DNA of 64,000 nt from DASCQC01 sp036012865 (GTDB lineage: Bacteria > Pseudomonadota > Gammaproteobacteria > Comchoanobacterales > Comchoanobacteraceae). Both the position numbers and the translations under genes were made by a program. The stretch is taken from NCBI GenBank assembly GCA_036012865.1, contig DASCQC010000010.1:53613-117612 (forward strand), read 5' to 3'. The notes below the pieces were generated by a model. It was given only the letters and a program-made list of their open reading frames with translations. It had not been told where the DNA came from and searched no databases. Position 1 is the stretch's first letter; the number at the start of each line of letters is the position of its first letter. Of this stretch, positions 1 through 7,866 are shown piece after piece.

Positions 1-301
1 CACCAGAACCAGGTGTAAGGCAGTCGTATTGCCCATTATTTTTTCTATATTTATCACATAACTGTTTTAGTTCTTGATCTCTTTCCTCCCAATTAATTGT
101 GTGGGTCTTTTTTTCTGAGAATCTGCATGCATCACATACACCATTCTTATCAAAATATATTGTTTCCTTTTTTGAACTGTTTGTATGCTGATACTCTACA
201 CAAGAATTAGGACGTTGATTTGAAATGACACATTTTTCACAAAAAACGACTTCTTTTGGGAGACCGAATTTGATGTTATTTTCAGAGGTTACTTTGATCA
301 T
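1..301 (-). CDS. N-acetyl sugar amidotransferase (WbpG/PseA-like), N-terminal part, cut by window edge
   Basis: The first 100 residues begin at ATG 301 and run off the window. Two cysteine pairs are visible, CEKC near residue 19 and CDAC near residue 57 (within GVCDACRFSE), followed by DCLTPGSG at the edge. This matches the N-terminus of the WbpG/PseA N-acetyl sugar amidotransferases, whose P-loop-like motif (usually PGSGGKDS) activates a sugar carboxyl or acetamido group for amidination. The start codon overlaps the stop of the upstream 55-aa gene in ATGA. In known loci the family works with HisH/HisF-like ammonia suppliers, which would lie further left. Its presence suggests the nonulosonic acid made here carries an acetamidino group (inference). 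Confidence 0.75.
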   Translation of the reverse strand, partial: MIKVTSENNIKFGLPKEVVFCEKCVISNQRPNSCVEYQHTNSSKKETIYFDKNGVCDACRFSEKKTHTINWEERDQELKQLCDKYRKNNGQYDCLTPGSG

Positions 302-465
302 TGATTCTCCTTTTCTATTATTAAAATAGATTGATTAACTAGTTGCTGAGCTCCATTAACTTGCTGATTGAGATTCGAAACTATATTAATGATTTCCTTA
401 TGGATCTCTTTGGGATGTGACAGATAGTTTTCGTTATCGTAAACAGTTTTATCAGCGATACGCAT
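298..465 (-). CDS. 55-aa protein of unknown function between legG and the amidotransferase gene
   Basis: This short ORF starts at ATG 465, which overlaps the legG stop region, and ends in TGA at 300-298. It therefore overlaps both neighbours by a few bases. It starts MRIADKTVYDNENYLSHP and has a hydrophilic, Asn/Gln/Glu-rich helical middle. No signal peptide, membrane segment or cysteine is visible and I do not recognise the family. The ATGA coupling with the amidotransferase on one side and legG on the other argues that it is translated and not a chance ORF. It could be a small accessory subunit or a relic of a larger gene. Confidence 0.5.
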   Translation of the reverse strand: MRIADKTVYDNENYLSHPKEIHKEIINIVSNLNQQVNGAQQLVNQSILIIEKENQ

Positions 466-466
466 T

Positions 467-1618
467 TTATATAGTCTCCTCGCTTAATAATAGGTTATAA
501 AATTCATTGCTTGTTTTAAAAGCATAATTAATTAAATCTTTTATAATTAGAATAGAGGTGTTTCCATGACCATAAGGGTGCTCAGAAGGACAATGATTTT
601 TTACCAAACAACGTTCTATAGTTTGAGATATTAATTTTGAATCAAATGGACAATCAAAAACAGATGCACAACGTATTCTTCCGCCCTGTCTATTTCCAAT
701 ATTTACCGTAGGTATTCCCGCAATGGGGGCCTCAATAATTCCACTTGAAGAATTTCCAATAATTGCTTTAGCCTGTTTCATAACGGGGATATATATATCA
801 CCAAGATTATTGATCAGATGAAAGCCTTTCGTATTTGATAAAAACTTATTAATACAGCTTCCATTAGGATCTGCATTAGATATGGTCCATATCACGTCAT
901 ATTCGGGAAAATTTTGAAGTGTTTCAACCAGTATGGATATATTTTTTGTATCGTTCTTTGGGTGGTTAGTTTCTGGGTGCATAGTGACTAGAAAATATTG
1001 ATCTCGTAAGTTAGTTTTTAATTTTCTTGATATTTCTGCAATTGATAAATCTTTCGTTTTATATGAATTTTCGACAGCTAAAGCGCCCACATTTACTACA
1101 CTATTAGGGTGTTCTCCCATTTGAATGATTCGACGTCTATACTCTTCAGTTGCTGGAAAATGTATTTGCGCAAGTTTTGTGATAGCATGCCGACTTGCAT
1201 CGTCAAATGAGCCATAGGAGAGCTCTCCACCATGGATATGGGCAATGGGTATTCTTAAAATATGGCAGGCAATTGCAAAAGCTAAAACTTCATATCGATC
1301 CCCCAATAGAACACAGATATCTGGTTTTATTTTTGGTAGGATATACGAATATTGTGCTAAATCATCAGACATAGACAACAAAGCTTCCTGGTTATCACCA
1401 CCTTTTTTAGAAGACTGTATCTTATAATCAATATGTATCCCATCATCTTTGATGAGTTGATATGTATTGCCAAATTCTTGGCTAAAGTGCATGCTGCCAG
1501 CCACTAATTTCAGACTACACTCACTACTTTCATTAATCTTTTTTAGCAAAGGCTTTAAAAGAAAGTAGTCAGATCTGCCTGCAGTAAATACACAAACCTT
1601 AAGTTTTTCTCGTGTCAT
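467..1618 (-). CDS. legG: Hydrolysing (UDP/GDP)-GlcNAc-type 2-epimerase, NeuC/LegG family
   Basis: A 383-residue protein of typical NeuC/LegG length. It opens with KVCVFTAGRSDYFLLKPLL, has LLGDRYEVLAFAIAC near residue 105 and IAHIHGGELSYGSFDDASRH near 126, and ends with the UDP-epimerase fold motif IGNSSSGIIEAP near 290. The family removes the nucleotide and inverts C2 of a 2,4-diacetamido sugar (LegG) or of UDP-GlcNAc (NeuC), giving the mannosamine-type substrate for NeuB. It overlaps the upstream nucleotidyltransferase gene by 4 bases. Because LegC and a PtmE-like enzyme are neighbours, legionaminic acid is a more likely product than sialic acid. Confidence 0.85.
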   Translation of the reverse strand: MTREKLKVCVFTAGRSDYFLLKPLLKKINESSECSLKLVAGSMHFSQEFGNTYQLIKDDGIHIDYKIQSSKKGGDNQEALLSMSDDLAQYSYILPKIKPDICVLLGDRYEVLAFAIACHILRIPIAHIHGGELSYGSFDDASRHAITKLAQIHFPATEEYRRRIIQMGEHPNSVVNVGALAVENSYKTKDLSIAEISRKLKTNLRDQYFLVTMHPETNHPKNDTKNISILVETLQNFPEYDVIWTISNADPNGSCINKFLSNTKGFHLINNLGDIYIPVMKQAKAIIGNSSSGIIEAPIAGIPTVNIGNRQGGRIRCASVFDCPFDSKLISQTIERCLVKNHCPSEHPYGHGNTSILIIKDLINYAFKTSNEFYNLLLSEETI

Positions 1619-2649
1619 AGTATCGCATCTCTAACCTTTTCAAGATCATTGATATCAGCAATGTCATACCAATTTTCATAGATAGAAAAAGCTGAAACTG
1701 TGTCATTTTTTTCAATAATATCTCTCAATAATGTTGGCATATCAAGTGATCTTTTGTATTGTTCTATTCGTGAAAGAATAGATGAAGATAATATATATAT
1801 TCCACAATTAATATTGTAATTAACAATTGGTTTTTCTTCTATAGAGATAACTTTTCCTGAGTTATTCAAAACAACACCATAGGGCACCTTAAAGCTAGCT
1901 CTCTTTAGAGCAATTGTTGCAAGTGTTTTTTCTGCTATGTGGTGATCTAACATGCTTTTAAAATTAATATTTGTAACTAAATCACCATTAATTACAAAAA
2001 AATCTTCTTTCACATCCTGTAAAAGAGACAAAGAGCCCGCAGTGCCGAGCTTTTCGTGTTCTTCAAGGTAATTTATTGATACCCCCCATTTTTCCCCATC
2101 CCCGAAATGATCTTTTACAATATTTCCAAGATAATTGATTGAGATATAAAAATTTCGAAAACCATAAGAGATTAATTCAACAATAGCTTTTTCAATAATA
2201 GGTGTTCCATTCAGGTCAACCATGGGTTTAGGAATAGTATTTGTAAGAGGGCGCAAGCGTTTTCCTTCACCTCCGGCCATAAGAACAACTGGGTTTGAAA
2301 TTTCTTTAAACTTTTCAAAATCTTGGTTGGAGTATACGCTGGATATTCGTCCCTTATGATCCACAAGGGGAATATATTTGATACAGTGTTGCTTTAATTT
2401 TAATTTTATGTCTGATTCCGAAGAATCGTAGGGAATAACTATAGGACTTCTATTCATGATAGTTTCGGCACAAACCTCTAGGCTTAAATTACCTAAAAGT
2501 GATCTCCTAACATCTCCATCAGTAATGGTTCCAATAAGAATATCATTTTCTATTATAAAAGCAATTTGTGCATTATTTCTTTCAAAAAGCTTTAGTACGC
2601 TTTTAATTTTTGTCTTTTTCTGTATCAGAAGTTTTTCCCAGTTTTTCAT
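1615..2649 (-). CDS. CBS-domain nucleotidyltransferase, PtmE-like sugar-1-phosphate guanylyltransferase
   Basis: 344 aa. Residues 1-115 form a CBS pair (TITDGDVRRSLLG, then IPLVDHKGRISSVYS). From residue 120 a nucleotidyltransferase domain begins with VVLMAGGEGKRLRPLTNTIP and KPMVDLNGTPII. The Asp of VINGDLV near 218 should bind metal. This CBS-plus-transferase architecture is that of Campylobacter PtmE, which makes GDP-glucosamine for legionaminic acid. The CBS pair may sense nucleotides. The gene sits between the NeuD-type acetyltransferase and legG, with a 16-base gap upstream and a 4-base overlap downstream. Nucleotide specificity cannot be read from sequence, so GDP is inferred from context. 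Confidence 0.8.
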   Translation of the reverse strand: MKNWEKLLIQKKTKIKSVLKLFERNNAQIAFIIENDILIGTITDGDVRRSLLGNLSLEVCAETIMNRSPIVIPYDSSESDIKLKLKQHCIKYIPLVDHKGRISSVYSNQDFEKFKEISNPVVLMAGGEGKRLRPLTNTIPKPMVDLNGTPIIEKAIVELISYGFRNFYISINYLGNIVKDHFGDGEKWGVSINYLEEHEKLGTAGSLSLLQDVKEDFFVINGDLVTNINFKSMLDHHIAEKTLATIALKRASFKVPYGVVLNNSGKVISIEEKPIVNYNINCGIYILSSSILSRIEQYKRSLDMPTLLRDIIEKNDTVSAFSIYENWYDIADINDLEKVRDAIL

Positions 2650-2665
2650 TTATAAAACCTCAACA

Positions 2666-3274
2666 TTAATTAGATTGATATAGTGATAGAGCTTTAATAA
2701 AACTCCGCTTTTGAACAATGCTTTTCTGAATTAATACAGAAGAGCTTCCAACATATGCATAATCACCAACCTGTACTTGTCCCAAGACAGTGGCGTTTGG
2801 AGCAACATGGACTCCTTTACCAACTAGGGTATCGTGCTCAACCGTTGCATTGCTATTTATAATGCATCCATTATCAAGTTTTACATTCGCATTGACAACA
2901 GCTCCTGCAAGAATCTGCACTCCCATGCCGATAGAGCATTCTTTGCTCACAACTGCAGTAGGGTGGATGATATTAGGGAACAAAGCTCCTTTTTTAGCTA
3001 AATTTTCCATTTCATGGAAACGTGTTTCAAGCTTTTTGGGACCGCTTCCAATAAAGGACATAACCATTTGAAGCTTATGAGAGGCAAAATCATTTAATTG
3101 ATTTTCATCTATATAGTTCACACCAATTTCTTCTAACCATTCAGATTTACGATGATCAAAGTGTGCAATTACTTTTGCTCCAGAAATTTTCAAACAGTCC
3201 ATAATAATTCGCGAATGCCCCCCGGCGCCAATAAGGATAACTGGCTGATTGGTATCTAAAGAATAGTCAATCAT
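2666..3274 (-). CDS. NeuD/PglD-type sugar acetyltransferase (LegH-like role)
   Basis: 202 aa. The N-terminal Rossmann-like part has VILIGAGGHSRIIMDCL near residue 12. From about residue 100 there is a left-handed beta-helix of hexapeptide repeats (HPTAVVSKECSIGMGVQI and following), with the usual catalytic His in NATVEHDTLV near 145. The family acetylates an amino group (PglD, LegH) or a hydroxyl (NeuD) using acetyl-CoA. Next to LegC the likely job is 4-N-acetylation of the amino sugar made by LegC. The start overlaps the NeuB stop in ATGA. A NeuD-type O-acetylation role cannot be excluded. Confidence 0.8.
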   Translation of the reverse strand: MIDYSLDTNQPVILIGAGGHSRIIMDCLKISGAKVIAHFDHRKSEWLEEIGVNYIDENQLNDFASHKLQMVMSFIGSGPKKLETRFHEMENLAKKGALFPNIIHPTAVVSKECSIGMGVQILAGAVVNANVKLDNGCIINSNATVEHDTLVGKGVHVAPNATVLGQVQVGDYAYVGSSSVLIQKSIVQKRSFIKALSLYQSN

Positions 3275-4350
3275 AAGGGATCCCCAATTTCATAGTCTTT
3301 TTCTGCAACAGCACCTAGTTTATCCCATAAGAGCATAGGAGAACTTTTTGCTTCAGGACGTAAAATATCAATAGAACCTTCTTGAAGCAGCTCTCCCTTT
3401 AAAATTTTTCTTTTTGCATATAAGCCTTTTCTAACAATACGTGATGTTTCTATTTCGGAAGCATCAATCTTTTTTTCACCACTCCCTAATGCTAATTCTA
3501 TGTCTTTAATATTTGAAACCATTTGCTTTAATTCAGATGGCTCTATAGAAGCTTGATGATCAGGTCCTGGAAGGTTCTTACTTAGCGTAAAATGTTTTTC
3601 AATAATACGCGCTCCTAATGATACTGCGGCAACTGGAATATGTATTCCAACAGAATGATCCGAATACCCAATAGTTAAGTTTGTCTTATCTTGCAAGGTT
3701 TGAATAGCTCTTAAGTTTAAACTTTTTGGTTCAGCCGGATAACTACTTGTGCAGTGTAAAATAGTAACATTATCACGCAGTTTTGAAAAGTTTTTCTGCT
3801 CAGAGAGCCAAGCAATATCATCAAATAATTGTGGATTTTTAGAATCTCTATTGTCATATCCGTATTGCAATATAGCAAGAGCATTAAAAATATCATCCAA
3901 GTTTGCCATGCCTGTTGATAAGATTATATTTTTATTTAAACGTGCCATTTCCAATAGCAAGGGACCATTTGTTAAATCTCCTGAAGATACTTTTATGTAT
4001 TCAACACCAAGAGAGTTCAAAAATTGCAAACTTCCAATATCAAATGGAGTGGCTAGAAATGATATCTTTTTCTTTACACAATAGTCATAAAGTTCTTTGA
4101 AATCTTGTTCAGTTAATTCGTATCTTTTAAGGAGTTCAAATTGTGAATCAGAGTTGTTGACACTCTTTTTTTGATACGCTGCTAGTGGAGCTTCTTTTCT
4201 AACCAGTGCTTCAGTATTGAAAATCTGAAATTTAACAAAATCTGCACCAGAATCGATTGCAATATCAACCATTTCTTTGGCTCTCTTCAAAGATCCATTG
4301 TGATTAATTCCACATTCAGCAATAATTGCAACTTTATTAAATAAACTCAT
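3271..4350 (-). CDS. legI: N-acetylneuraminate/legionaminate synthase, NeuB/LegI
   Basis: The chosen start, ATG 4350, gives 359 aa beginning MSLFNKVAIIAECGINHNGS, the standard family N-terminus. A longer frame exists, but its extra 25 residues lie inside legC. The NeuB TIM barrel has DFVKFQIFNTEALV near residue 38, ILHCTSSYPAEP and TIGYSDHSVG. The C-terminal SAF (antifreeze-like) domain starts near residue 290 with VRKGLYAKRKILKGE. The enzyme condenses phosphoenolpyruvate with a ManNAc-type sugar to give a nine-carbon nonulosonic acid. It overlaps legC by about 14 bases and the NeuD-type gene by 4. It is the committed step of the cluster. Confidence 0.9.
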   Translation of the reverse strand: MSLFNKVAIIAECGINHNGSLKRAKEMVDIAIDSGADFVKFQIFNTEALVRKEAPLAAYQKKSVNNSDSQFELLKRYELTEQDFKELYDYCVKKKISFLATPFDIGSLQFLNSLGVEYIKVSSGDLTNGPLLLEMARLNKNIILSTGMANLDDIFNALAILQYGYDNRDSKNPQLFDDIAWLSEQKNFSKLRDNVTILHCTSSYPAEPKSLNLRAIQTLQDKTNLTIGYSDHSVGIHIPVAAVSLGARIIEKHFTLSKNLPGPDHQASIEPSELKQMVSNIKDIELALGSGEKKIDASEIETSRIVRKGLYAKRKILKGELLQEGSIDILRPEAKSSPMLLWDKLGAVAEKDYEIGDPL

Positions 4351-5518
4351 AATTCTTTTTTTCATCAAAGTAGTTGTTAACAATTCCACAAATTTTATTT
4401 TGTTCCACCTGTGTAAGAGACGCACTTGATGGCAAAACTATAACCTTATCCCAAAGAGACTCAGAAAATTCAACATTTTGTTTTAAGTTTTTACAATATG
4501 GTTTTTGGTGATGAATTGGTTTCCAAAAAAACTTCGACTCCACACCCTGAGATTTCAATGTTTCGATAAGCGAACCAATATCTTCAAAACTCAACAACAG
4601 ACCTGATAGCCATCCCGAACTCACTCGACTTGCAACCCTAGGGAAAAACCTAACAAAATCTGACTTGATATTTTCACGATAGTACTGGTCAATTTCTCTT
4701 TTTCTTTGAACAAATTTATCAAGTTGTTCTAATTGAGCACAGCCAACAGCAGCCTGTAAATTAGTCATGCGATAATTAAAAGCCACACAATCATGATCAT
4801 AATCTACTCCCACTTTCCCTGTCGTCGATAAGTGTGAAGCCTTATTGGCAATATCAATATTATTTGTCAAAACACAACCACCACCACCTGAAGTAATATT
4901 TTTATTTCCATTAAAAGACATGATGGAAGCGTCCATTTCCATTTCACCAATAGCAAAACCATTGCTTTTAGAGCCAATGCCTGCAGCCGCATCCACTACA
5001 AGTTTAAAATTATATTCTTTAGCTAAGTCCATTGCTTTAGTAAAATCTATTGGCATACCCATACAAAAAACAGGAACCAATGCTGAAACGCGTTGATGTG
5101 TACTAATATGCCTTAAAGTCCCATGTTGATCTCTATATGTTTCTTTTTCTATTACATTTCTCACTTTATCTATATCTAGATTCCAATCTACAGGCGATAT
5201 ATCAAAAAACCATGGCTTTGCACCACAATGAGAAATTGCGTTTGCTGTTGCTATAAATGTATACGTTGGCATGATAACCAGATCATCCTTCATTACTCCA
5301 CATGCCAACAATGCAAGATGTAGCGCAGCTGTTCCTGATGAAACAGCAACTGCATGTTTAAATCCTGTTTGAGCGCAAAGATTTTTTTCAAATAAATTAA
5401 CAAAAGGCCCAACAGAAGAGACAAAGTTGCTACGCACACATTCAACTAGATATCTTTCCTCATTCCCTGAAAGGCAGGGAGTGGCAAGGGGAATTACTTT
5501 ATTATTTTGCAAATTCAT
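4337..5518 (-). CDS. legC: LegC-family PLP aminotransferase (DegT/DnrJ/EryC1)
   Basis: 393 aa from ATG 5518 (MNLQNNKVIPLATPCLSGNE). An upstream in-frame ATG at 5551 would add 11 residues inside the preceding SDR. SSGTAALHLALLACG near residue 68 binds the cofactor phosphate. VVDAAAGIGSKSNG carries the Asp that contacts the pyridine nitrogen, and the internal aldimine Lys is in MSFNGNKNITSGGGG. The FNGNK...GGGG context is characteristic of LegC/NeuD-associated aminotransferases, which put the 4-amino group on a 4-keto-6-deoxy sugar nucleotide. It overlaps the SDR gene upstream and neuB downstream. Confidence 0.88.
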   Translation of the reverse strand: MNLQNNKVIPLATPCLSGNEERYLVECVRSNFVSSVGPFVNLFEKNLCAQTGFKHAVAVSSGTAALHLALLACGVMKDDLVIMPTYTFIATANAISHCGAKPWFFDISPVDWNLDIDKVRNVIEKETYRDQHGTLRHISTHQRVSALVPVFCMGMPIDFTKAMDLAKEYNFKLVVDAAAGIGSKSNGFAIGEMEMDASIMSFNGNKNITSGGGGCVLTNNIDIANKASHLSTTGKVGVDYDHDCVAFNYRMTNLQAAVGCAQLEQLDKFVQRKREIDQYYRENIKSDFVRFFPRVASRVSSGWLSGLLLSFEDIGSLIETLKSQGVESKFFWKPIHHQKPYCKNLKQNVEFSESLWDKVIVLPSSASLTQVEQNKICGIVNNYFDEKKNYEFI

Positions 5519-6482
5519 TATCTTTGTACCAGTTATATGTTTTTCTAACACCTTCTTGAATAGAAATACGTGGAGTATACCCCGTTATATTAGTAAGATT
5601 TGTTATATCTGGACATCTGCGGAGGGGTGATCCCGGTGTATCATCGCATTCTTTTATAGCGCAAGACTTACCTACAACATCCAAGATAGTTTCACCAAGT
5701 GATCTTACAGAAATCTCTTCTTCAGAATTTCCAATGTTCAATACCGTACACAATTGAGGAGCAGGAGAATCTATCAACCCCAAAATAAAATTAACAGCAT
5801 CATCAATATAGCAAAATGCACGTGTGTGTGTAGGAGAATACACGTCAAACTGGGATGATACATCAATAGTATGTGCTCTTTTTAAGAGCTGAGGAATCAC
5901 ATGACGCATACCCATTCTAGGTCCATAAATATTATGCGGTCTTAAAATATAAGATGGAATCTGACTGTAGTTTATAACTGCCTCTCCCCAAATTTTTGAA
6001 AGCATGTATGAAGTTCTAGCGACATCAAGTCCCGTTAATGCTAATGGCACTGTTTCTGGAGTCGGGATTGGCATGTCATAGTTTTCAAGTGTACCCGCAT
6101 ACACCTCACTTGTTGATGTATAAAATAACAACTCTAGTTTTTCTTGTTTCTTTGAAAACTCAGCAATATTCCAAGCCATAATGGAATTATCATATAAAGT
6201 TTTAGATGGGTTATCTAAAACATTTTGAACCCCTAAAAAACCTGCGAAGTGAAAAATATGAGTGTAATTTGTGGCAAAATAATCAAGATGTTTGGTATCA
6301 AGCAAATTAATTTGATGGTATTTAATATTTTTTGTGTTGTCCAATAACAAGCTTGAACCTTCATTATCCATATCTTTAGGGTCAACAATATCTATACAAT
6401 CAACATCAAAACCACGAGATATTAACATGGATACAACGTTTAATCCTATAAATCCATATGCCCCTGTTACAAGAGCTTTCAT
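5502..6482 (-). CDS. Extended SDR, NAD-dependent sugar epimerase/dehydratase (candidate LegB role)
   Basis: 326 aa. The N-terminal Rossmann motif is VTGAYGFIGLNVV (GxxGxxG). The catalytic Ser is in FYTSTSEVYAG near residue 128 and the YxxxK pair in RTSYMLSKIWGEA near 168. RPHNIYGPRMG near 190 is the typical extended-SDR substrate loop. The enzyme acts on a nucleotide-linked sugar. Being directly upstream of legC, a 4,6-dehydratase (LegB) function is plausible, but the YMLSK type also occurs in 4-epimerases, so the reaction is left open. It overlaps the dehydrogenase gene by 4 bases. Confidence 0.75.
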   Translation of the reverse strand: MKALVTGAYGFIGLNVVSMLISRGFDVDCIDIVDPKDMDNEGSSLLLDNTKNIKYHQINLLDTKHLDYFATNYTHIFHFAGFLGVQNVLDNPSKTLYDNSIMAWNIAEFSKKQEKLELLFYTSTSEVYAGTLENYDMPIPTPETVPLALTGLDVARTSYMLSKIWGEAVINYSQIPSYILRPHNIYGPRMGMRHVIPQLLKRAHTIDVSSQFDVYSPTHTRAFCYIDDAVNFILGLIDSPAPQLCTVLNIGNSEEEISVRSLGETILDVVGKSCAIKECDDTPGSPLRRCPDITNLTNITGYTPRISIQEGVRKTYNWYKDNEFAK

Positions 6483-7855
6483 GATAGTTTACCTCTTCCG
6501 ATAACATAGACATTTTTTTGAAGCATCTTTTTAGTTATCTTCGCCGAATCAATAAGATGACAAGCGTCAAAAATCATAACATTGTTATTGATATCTAGTA
6601 TCTTATCTATAACTTGTTGTTCTTTATATTGAGGATGATTTACAGCAAAAACAATGGCATCAAATAGATTTAGGTCGATTTTTTTAATATCATTTTCAAC
6701 AAAGACATCATCAAGACAATCTGCTAATGGATCTGTCAAAGTTACCATAGCTCCCATTTCAGTTGCTTTGTTAAAAAAAGGACCAGCTGGAGAATATCTG
6801 GTATCTCCTACATCGCTTTTGTAACTAACACCTGCTAAAAGAATCTTTTTCTCATTAAGCTCTCCTAGGTTTTCCTCTAACCTTTTCAAGCATCTTAGAG
6901 GCATCTGCTGATTTGTTTTAACCGCCAATCTACAGAAGGGAAAATATGATTCATTAAGCTCATAGAATTCTCTAGCTGACTGTTCTGCAAACAATGGATC
7001 TTTAGTTAAGCAATACCCCCCAACACCAAAGCCTGGTTGAGCTATATTTTTATGAGTATCACGCAACCTAATGGCACGTATAACTTCATTTAGATCTACA
7101 CCTATTGTTTCAGAAAACTGAGACCACTCTTCGATAAAAGCAATATTTGTAGCTCTATAACTATTTTCCATAATCTTTGCAGTTTCGGCAGCCTCAATGT
7201 TGGACATCTTAAACAATGGAAAGTCACTTGTGTTAATGAAATCTTTGAAGAAGGTATCACATCTTTCTTCTGCTTCAAAATTAAGAGCTGCATAACATCG
7301 ATGGTTATTGATAATAGAGTTTAAATATTCTTTTCCTGGCATAACTCTTTCGTAAGAATAGGCTATAAGTGGTAAAGAATTTATTCCACGCTTTCGAAAG
7401 CAATCTTCAAAAATAGGTAAAATCTTTTTTGTGGTTGTTCCAGGCAATACAGTTGTTTGTAATATTATTAAGCAAGATGAAGGAATACGACTTGCTAGCT
7501 GTTCAGCTCCACTTATAAGTGGTTGCCAATTGGATTCAGGGGTGTCATCTACTAAAGAACTAAGCTCAAATGGAATGCTTATTAATACAACATCCGCCTT
7601 CTCATAAACAGATACATCATGGGTAGCCTTGAGAGTTTTATTTTTCACAGCATCACACAATGAATCTTTTAGAAATTCGTCTGTTGTTTCAAATGGAAAT
7701 AATCCATTATTAATTTTTTTAACGCGCTCGATTCCTGCCTTATTTGGCAAATCTACCCCAGTAACATTATATTTATTCTGGTAGTTTTTTGCTACAGCAA
7801 CAGCCATAGCTGAACCCACAAAACCTAATCCTTGGACACAAACATTATATTTCAT
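6479..7855 (-). CDS. UDP-glucose/UDP-ManNAc-type nucleotide-sugar 6-dehydrogenase
   Basis: 458 aa with the three-domain UDPGDH/MGDH layout. The N-terminal NAD-binding motif is VQGLGFVGSAMAVAVA. The central dimer domain has the catalytic cysteine in GFGVGGYCLTKDP near residue 267, and a C-terminal domain follows with LLAGVSYKSDVGDTRYSP near 343. The family performs two successive NAD-dependent oxidations of C6 to a uronic acid, as in WecC, TviB and Ugd. A uronic acid is not an intermediate in legionaminic acid, so this gene points to a second sugar in the same glycan. It begins 11 bases after the ABC transporter gene ends and overlaps the SDR. Confidence 0.85.
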   Translation of the reverse strand: MKYNVCVQGLGFVGSAMAVAVAKNYQNKYNVTGVDLPNKAGIERVKKINNGLFPFETTDEFLKDSLCDAVKNKTLKATHDVSVYEKADVVLISIPFELSSLVDDTPESNWQPLISGAEQLASRIPSSCLIILQTTVLPGTTTKKILPIFEDCFRKRGINSLPLIAYSYERVMPGKEYLNSIINNHRCYAALNFEAEERCDTFFKDFINTSDFPLFKMSNIEAAETAKIMENSYRATNIAFIEEWSQFSETIGVDLNEVIRAIRLRDTHKNIAQPGFGVGGYCLTKDPLFAEQSAREFYELNESYFPFCRLAVKTNQQMPLRCLKRLEENLGELNEKKILLAGVSYKSDVGDTRYSPAGPFFNKATEMGAMVTLTDPLADCLDDVFVENDIKKIDLNLFDAIVFAVNHPQYKEQQVIDKILDINNNVMIFDACHLIDSAKITKKMLQKNVYVIGRGKLS

Positions 7856-7866
7856 AAAACAGTTTC

